From an uncultured Draconibacterium sp. (GTDB lineage: Bacteria > Bacteroidota > Bacteroidia > Bacteroidales > Prolixibacteraceae): a stretch of 64,000 bases of DNA. The notes below the pieces were generated by a model that was given only the letters and a program-made list of their open reading frames with translations, searched no databases and was not told the origin of the DNA. The translations under genes were made by a program, and so were the position numbers. Of this stretch, positions 59,908 to 64,000 are shown one piece after another. Each line of letters begins with the position of its first letter. Position 1 is the first letter of the stretch. The stretch lies in assembly GCF_963675585.1 (NCBI RefSeq), contig NZ_OY776411.1:377001-441000 (forward strand), read 5' to 3'.

Positions 59908-60761
59908 AAGTCTTGAATTAATTCATGACTCAATGTTCCCGAACAAATTTCGCGCACTTCTCCAGTCATGCGAATTTCCCAATCTTCATCTATCTCAATT
60001 TTCAGGTCGCCACCCGGCATTTTTATGGTGAGTTTGCGTTCTGTTAATCCTCGTCTTACAACCGTACAAGCGACTGCACACGACGAGCTTCCTGAAGCTA
60101 AAGTCCAACCCGCGCCGCGTTCCCAGATTAAAACCTCTACTTCGTTTGGCGAAACAACTTTAGCAAACTGAACGTTAATCCGGTTTGGAAACATTTTATG
60201 ATTTTCAATTTCAGAACCATAGGTTTTAATTTCATCCTCGCTCAATTCGTCTTTTAAAATAATACAATGCGGATTTCCCACCGAAACACAGTTCATTTCG
60301 TATTTGCGATCTGCCAATTGTAAGGTTTCGCCAATACACTCATTATTTTCGCAGTTCACGGGTATTTTTTTCGATTCGAAAATTGCTTTTCCCATATCCA
60401 CTTTTATCAGAAATGCCTTCCCATCCTTTTCTTCAATAATCTCAGCTTTTACAAGTCCTCCTGGCGTTTCAATACTGAATGTTTTTTCAGAAGCAAAACC
60501 GTAATCGTACAGGTACTTTGCAAAAATGCGCAATCCATTTCCACTTTTTTCGGCTTCCGAACCATCAGGATTTAAAATACGAAGTCCAAAATCAGCTTTT
60601 GAACTCGACACTTTTAACAGAATCCCGTCGGAACCGATTCCAAAATGTACGTCACAAATACGAACAATGGCCTGTTCTGTTAATTCAAATGATATTTCTT
60701 CCTGATTTAGAACAATGTAATCGTTTCCTAAACCGTGGGTTTTTACAAAGAAGTTTTGCAT
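59904..60761 (-). CDS. Diaminopimelate epimerase-like protein lacking both catalytic cysteines
   Basis: 285 residues with the full DapF two-lobe fold: KTHGLGNDYIVLNQ (7-20), GIGSDGILLK (41-50), FGLRILNPDGSEAEKSGNGLRIF (split, 58-80) and ERGAGWTLASGSSSCA (214-229). In DapF the catalytic cysteines lie in CGNG and ACGTG. Here they are Ser73 (SGNG) and Ser223 (ASGSS). The rest of the fold is conserved. Classical two-base Cys epimerisation cannot work the same way; it may be a relative with another activity or a weak racemase. The dapL gene (61514) makes LL-DAP, so a real epimerase should exist elsewhere if this one does not serve. A reference annotation may call it dapF. Confidence 0.85.
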   Translation of the reverse strand: MQNFFVKTHGLGNDYIVLNQEEISFELTEQAIVRICDVHFGIGSDGILLKVSSSKADFGLRILNPDGSEAEKSGNGLRIFAKYLYDYGFASEKTFSIETPGGLVKAEIIEEKDGKAFLIKVDMGKAIFESKKIPVNCENNECIGETLQLADRKYEMNCVSVGNPHCIILKDELSEDEIKTYGSEIENHKMFPNRINVQFAKVVSPNEVEVLIWERGAGWTLASGSSSCAVACTVVRRGLTERKLTIKMPGGDLKIEIDEDWEIRMTGEVREICSGTLSHELIQDL

Positions 60762-60776
60762 AGTGGATTTTCCATT

Positions 60777-61202
60777 TTAATTTTTCTCAAAATTATAATT
60801 CTTAATGAACTCACGGTACTCTTCCTCCCAACTTTTCCTTTTGTGATGTATTTCCTGATTTTTTATATAATTCTTCACCCTCTCGATTTGTGATTCACTA
60901 ATCGACACCGCAAAATATTCATCAGCCCATTCAAAGTTAGAACAGAACCCGGTTTTGTTAATCCAGAATGAACTCTCCCCTTTTATCATTTGCATTATTT
61001 TGGCAATATTCTGATCGGGAAGCAAAGAAATTAAACAATGAACATGGTCGCGGCAGCCATTAATTGAATAGATATAGATATTTTTTGATTTGGCATTTGT
61101 TCTGATATGCTCTAATATTTTTGATTTGTTTTCTTCATTTAAAAAGGAAGCTCTGGATTTTGTTCCCCAAACACAATGAAGCCAATTTCTCACATAAGAC
61201 AT
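60777..61202 (-). CDS. REP-associated tyrosine transposase (RAYT, Y1/HUH)
   Basis: 141 residues, a compact IS200-like HUH enzyme. The metal-binding HUH pair is DHVHCLISL (His53, His55) and the catalytic Tyr is Tyr112 in RVKNYIKNQEIHH. It has the N-terminal NWLHCVWGTKSR and C-terminal basic helix typical of Bacteroidota RAYTs. Single-strand hairpins that fit REP elements lie directly upstream. Only 15 bases separate its stop from the dapF-like gene on the same strand. It is probably a domesticated or stable RAYT rather than an active insertion sequence, as no IS ends are visible. Confidence 0.88.
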   Translation of the reverse strand: MSYVRNWLHCVWGTKSRASFLNEENKSKILEHIRTNAKSKNIYIYSINGCRDHVHCLISLLPDQNIAKIMQMIKGESSFWINKTGFCSNFEWADEYFAVSISESQIERVKNYIKNQEIHHKRKSWEEEYREFIKNYNFEKN

Positions 61203-61217
61203 ATTTTAAAGCTTTTT

Positions 61218-61379
61218 GGGCTAAAGCCCATGTTTACCGAAACTACTTTTGACCTCCAGCCTAAAGGCAGGAGTTATACAATTTACAAAAAACATTTTTT
61301 AGATATACATAAAACCATAACTCCAGCTTTTAAGCTGGGGTAAATAATCTACAACCTCTTCTTTACCGGGCTTTAGCCC
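61218..61379. repeat. Inverted pair of REP-type palindrome doublets next to RAYT
   Basis: Four palindromes occur in order. GGGCTAAAGCCC is at 61218-61229. CTCCAGCC / GGCAGGAG is at 61254-61273. CTCCAGCTT / AAGCTGGGG is at 61321-61340. GGGCTTTAGCCC is at 61368-61379. Read as reverse complements, the second pair repeats the first: GGGCTAAAGCCC, a spacer, then a CCAGC(N)GCTGG hairpin and GAGTTAT. So two copies of one REP doublet face each other. This is the BIME layout expected of RAYT targets. The gap between the hairpins (61280-61316) is AT-rich. The remaining bases up to 61513 hold the dapL promoter. Confidence 0.8.
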
Positions 61380-61438
61380 TTCTGAGTGAAATAGAAACAT
61401 CTTGCATTAAATAAATCTAAATAAGGCTTAAGCTTCTG

Positions 61439-61468
61439 TTGATCAAAAAAATAGGCAGACTATATTTT
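61439..61468 (+). promoter_or_regulatory. Candidate promoter of dapL
   Basis: TTG, 19 bases, then TATATTTT, one base off TAnnTTTG. A second candidate, TATCTTTA, lies at 61471. The dapL start is 45 bases further on. Confidence 0.5.
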
Positions 61469-61513
61469 TATATCTTTACGCATCAAAATTGAGACAAATA
61501 AAAATAGACAGAT

Positions 61514-62743
61514 ATGGCATTAATTAATGAAAATTACCTGAAACTTCAGGCAGGATATCTTTTCCCTGAAATTGGGCGAAGAGTAAGTGAATTTATTGAG
61601 GCAAACCCGGATAAAAAAGTAATTAAAATGGGTATTGGCGACGTTACCCAACCTTTGGTTCCCAGTGTTGTAAAAGCGTTTCACGAAGGTGTTGACGAAA
61701 TGGCAAAAGGCGATACTTTTAAAGGTTACGGTCCGGAACAAGGCTACGCTTTCCTTCGCGAAGCCATTGCAAAAAACTCGTACCAGGACAATGGAATTGA
61801 TATTTCGGCCGGTGAAATTTTTGTTTCGGATGGTTCGAAATGTGATACCGGAAACATTCAGGAGATTTTTGGAGGCGACAATAAAATTGCCATTTGCGAT
61901 CCGGTATACCCGGTTTACGCCGACACTACTGTTATGAGTGGAAAAACCGGCACTTGCCAGTCGAATGGTTATTACGACGGAATTATTTATATGCCATGTA
62001 CAAAGGAAAATGGTTTTATTCCTGAATTGCCCGTTGAAACTCCCGATCTGATTTTCTTGTGCTACCCAAATAATCCAACCGGAACTGTTGCATCAAAAGA
62101 AGAGCTGAAAAAATGGGTGGATTATGCCACTGAAAAAAATGCCATTATTTTATACGATGCTGCTTACGAAGCATTTATTACTGAAGATGGAATTCCGCGT
62201 TCAATTTACGAAATTGAAGGAGCCAAAAAAGTAGCCATCGAATTCCGAAGTTTTTCGAAAACAGCCGGTTTTACAGGTACACGTTGCGCTACAACAGTTA
62301 TTCCTAACGAATTGGTAGCCTATGATTCTGCAGGCAAAGCGCATTCGGTAAAAGCACTTTGGAACCGCCGCCAGTCTACCAAATTCAACGGAGTTTCGTA
62401 CCCGGTGCAAAAAGCTGCTGCAGCCATTTATACCGAAGAAGGTAAAAAAGAGGTTGCTGAAGTTATTTCGTACTACCTTGAAAATGCAAAAATAATGCGC
62501 GCCAGCTTAGCAGAAATTGGTTACGAAGTTTATGGCGGAGTAAATGCACCTTATGTTTGGGTGAGAACAAAAAACGATACAACTTCGTGGGACTTTTTCG
62601 ACAAAGTACTTAACGAAGCCAATGTGGTAGGAACTCCCGGTTCAGGTTTTGGACCTGCAGGCGAAGGCTATTTCCGCTTTTCAGCTTTTGCAGATCGCGA
62701 AAATGTGCTTGAAGCAATGGAACGAATTAAAAATTTGAGCTAA
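61514..62743 (+). CDS. dapL: LL-diaminopimelate aminotransferase
   Basis: 409 residues, class I/II fold. It begins [23 protein letters not shown] (split, 2-24), has YPNNPTG (about 180-187) and the PLP-lysine region [14 protein letters not shown] (Lys near 249), and ends in ERIKNLS. Length and the GxDVTQPL start ([11 protein letters not shown], about 38-48) match DapL. It turns tetrahydrodipicolinate directly to LL-diaminopimelate, the short route to lysine and peptidoglycan. No other dap gene lies in the window except the DapF-like one on the other strand. Confidence 0.95.
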   Translation: MALINENYLKLQAGYLFPEIGRRVSEFIEANPDKKVIKMGIGDVTQPLVPSVVKAFHEGVDEMAKGDTFKGYGPEQGYAFLREAIAKNSYQDNGIDISAGEIFVSDGSKCDTGNIQEIFGGDNKIAICDPVYPVYADTTVMSGKTGTCQSNGYYDGIIYMPCTKENGFIPELPVETPDLIFLCYPNNPTGTVASKEELKKWVDYATEKNAIILYDAAYEAFITEDGIPRSIYEIEGAKKVAIEFRSFSKTAGFTGTRCATTVIPNELVAYDSAGKAHSVKALWNRRQSTKFNGVSYPVQKAAAAIYTEEGKKEVAEVISYYLENAKIMRASLAEIGYEVYGGVNAPYVWVRTKNDTTSWDFFDKVLNEANVVGTPGSGFGPAGEGYFRFSAFADRENVLEAMERIKNLS

Positions 62744-62760
62744 GAGAATAACAGTATTTA

Positions 62761-62897
62761 GGGGCTGTCTTAAAGGTAATCTAATACGTCATTCTGAACT
62801 TGTTTCAGAATCTTCATATACGAATAAAAAAGACCCTGAAATAACTTCAGGGTGACGTTTCAGGGCAACTGATTTACTTTTGAGACAGCCTTTTTTT
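62761..62897. repeat. Composite inverted-repeat element, also acting as terminator of dapL
   Basis: An outer stem GGCTGTCT / AGACAGCC (62763 and 62883) ends in seven Ts, giving a factor-independent terminator for dapL. Inside lie two hairpins, ATTCTGAA / TTCAGAAT (62791-62811) and ACCCTGAA / TTCAGGGT (62833-62853). These are inverted copies of one motif: CGTCATTCTGAA on plus and CGTCACCCTGAA on minus. The whole looks like a small miniature inverted-repeat element of a kind frequent in Bacteroidota gaps. Confidence 0.7.
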
Positions 62898-62901
62898 GTG
62901 C

Positions 62902-63999
62902 TTAATTCAGCACCGGTAAAATTATTTTCGAAGCCTTATTTTTTTCGTGATAAATCTTGATTTCGCTTTTGACAAAATCAGTTTCATTACAATGATAAAT
63001 ATCTACAAATTGTTGTGGATTGCGATCAACCAGCGGAAACCAGCTACTTTGCACCTGTACCATAATCCGATGCCCGGTTTTAAAACAGTGCGCAATTGAA
63101 GGTAATTCGAATTTTACTTCATCAACCTGCCCGGGCACAAAAGCAGCAGGTTTTTCAAAACTGTTTCGGTAACGGCCTCTAAAAACTTCACCTCTTACCA
63201 ACATCTGATACGCACCCATTGGGTATGTATTTTCGCTATCGTTACTGGTTTCTTCATAACTAAAGTCATCGGGAAATACGTCAATAATTTTTACCACAAA
63301 ATCAGCATCAGTAGTCGAAATGCTCGTTACAATATCGGCAATAACATTGCCGGTAACCGTCACATCTTCTTTTAAAATATCGGTTTGAAAAACCAAAACA
63401 TCAGGTCGGCGTGCTGCAAAACGCTGGTCGTTCGACATGTATTCGCGGGTGCGGTTTAAATGTACATTTTCTTCGTACGGAACCGGTTTAGCCGGATCGC
63501 TGATGTATGAACTAAAACTATTTTCAAGGTTTGGCTCAGTGTCTGTCAACTTCCCATCGGCCTGCAAAAACATTGTTTTATCCACCTTGTTTTTTGGTGG
63601 CCATTGTGTAAACGATTTCCATTCATCTGCTCCTGTAATATAAATATTGGCTTCAGCGATTTGCGAAACATCACCTTTTCCTTTCAAAAAATAATTAAAG
63701 AAAGGAATCTCAAAATTTTGCTGAAAATACAAACTGGTATTTGTTGGAAACTGAATATTTCCATGATGAGTCCCGTCGTTTGCAGCCCATTGTCCGTGTG
63801 ACCATGGTCCCTCAACAATTGCATTAAATTCTTTCCCCGGATTATTCTCTTCTGCCCCTTTGTAGGCATTCCACGCACCCCAGCAATCTTCTGCATCAAA
63901 TAAACCGCCAACCCACAACATAGCTGGGTTCAAATTTTTGGTTGCATTTCGCGCATCACGGGCCTGCCACCAATCATCGTAATCGGGGTGCTCCATCAT
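62902..63999 (-). CDS. CocE/NonD-family alpha/beta hydrolase, N-terminus outside the window
   Basis: 365 residues of the C-terminal part are visible; the real start is beyond the right edge (the family is about 600 residues). Visible landmarks are GGLFDAEDCWGAW (about 31-43, the catalytic Asp of the X-Pro dipeptidyl-peptidase/cocaine-esterase group) and VEGPWSHGQWA (about 62-72, catalytic His). The last 250 residues are the jelly-roll C-terminal domain (X-Pro peptidase C-like), with VFQTDILKEDVTVTG at about 209-223. It is a serine peptidase or acylase acting on short peptides or acyl amides; the nucleophile Ser lies outside. Confidence 0.85.
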   Translation of the reverse strand: MMEHPDYDDWWQARDARNATKNLNPAMLWVGGLFDAEDCWGAWNAYKGAEENNPGKEFNAIVEGPWSHGQWAANDGTHHGNIQFPTNTSLYFQQNFEIPFFNYFLKGKGDVSQIAEANIYITGADEWKSFTQWPPKNKVDKTMFLQADGKLTDTEPNLENSFSSYISDPAKPVPYEENVHLNRTREYMSNDQRFAARRPDVLVFQTDILKEDVTVTGNVIADIVTSISTTDADFVVKIIDVFPDDFSYEETSNDSENTYPMGAYQMLVRGEVFRGRYRNSFEKPAAFVPGQVDEVKFELPSIAHCFKTGHRIMVQVQSSWFPLVDRNPQQFVDIYHCNETDFVKSEIKIYHEKNKASKIILPVLN

Positions 64000-64000
64000 T

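Noticed and set aside
60777-61513. A complete IS200/IS605 insertion sequence with left and right ends
   Set aside because: Only the transposase and a facing pair of REP hairpins are present; no matching subterminal ends on the other side of the gene.

Overview
The window looks like a chromosomal segment of a Bacteroidota bacterium, probably a marine or saline member of the Marinilabiliales/Prolixibacteraceae type. This is inferred from content. There are several promoters of the Bacteroidota form (TTG, 18 to 20 bases, TAnnTTTG) and little Shine-Dalgarno sequence. Typical families are present (DUF2723, DUF4783, a DUF6565-like lipoprotein, DapL-type lysine synthesis, a MutL-rhomboid-rhomboid operon). 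Many intergenic gaps carry repeats. No rRNA operon, prophage, CRISPR array or conjugative element is visible; the only mobile-type gene is a REP-associated transposase. Both ends cut a gene (a helical hypothetical at the left, a CocE-type hydrolase at the right).

Layout. 0-4.5 kb: a partial hypothetical, a large DUF2723 membrane protein, one tRNA-Gln and a gene-free structured stretch of about 780 bases. 4.5-10.1 kb: a TetR-controlled efflux operon (TetR, TolC, HlyD, two ABC-2 permeases, no ATPase). 10.3-14.1 kb: a Tat-exported sugar isomerase-like protein, a patatin/outer-membrane-barrel fusion and a 58-residue small gene. 14.1-23.4 kb: a LytTR two-component system behind an RND tripartite pump, a GT2-like protein and a second TetR regulator. 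23.5-31.4 kb: GH43, a small lipoprotein, a phosphoribosyltransferase, a very large NtrY-like kinase, RlmH, DUF4783 and YihY. 31.7-37.4 kb: two rhomboids, MutL, a small membrane protein, an iron alcohol dehydrogenase and an ABM-fold monooxygenase. 37.5-39.9 kb: a sigma factor / membrane anti-sigma-like / beta-repeat surface protein cassette with overlapping genes.

40-45.7 kb is a nitric-oxide defence module: DUF438-hemerythrin-PAS protein, Rrf2 regulator with three cysteines, RIC (YtfE/ScdA) di-iron repair protein, hemerythrin, cupin and quinol nitric-oxide reductase. A dyad sits over the -33 element of a near-consensus promoter between the divergent arms.

46.3-55.4 kb reads as a compatible-solute island. 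One operon holds an unknown 123-residue protein, lysine 2,3-aminomutase (ablA), beta-lysine acetyltransferase (ablB), a 58-residue four-cysteine protein, a 76-residue winged-helix-like protein and a sodium:solute symporter. Together these could make and move N-epsilon-acetyl-beta-lysine. Divergent from it, across 171 bases, is a fused trehalose-phosphate synthase/phosphatase and a GH15 hydrolase, followed by a convergent MarR regulator. It is the best candidate here for an under-described system, mainly because of its three small unassigned genes.

55.5-64 kb: a carboxypeptidase-regulatory-domain protein, Der and Era GTPases, a polysaccharide deacetylase overlapping a DapF-like protein that lacks both canonical catalytic cysteines, a RAYT transposase beside an inverted pair of REP-type palindromes, DapL, and a CocE hydrolase beyond a composite inverted repeat.
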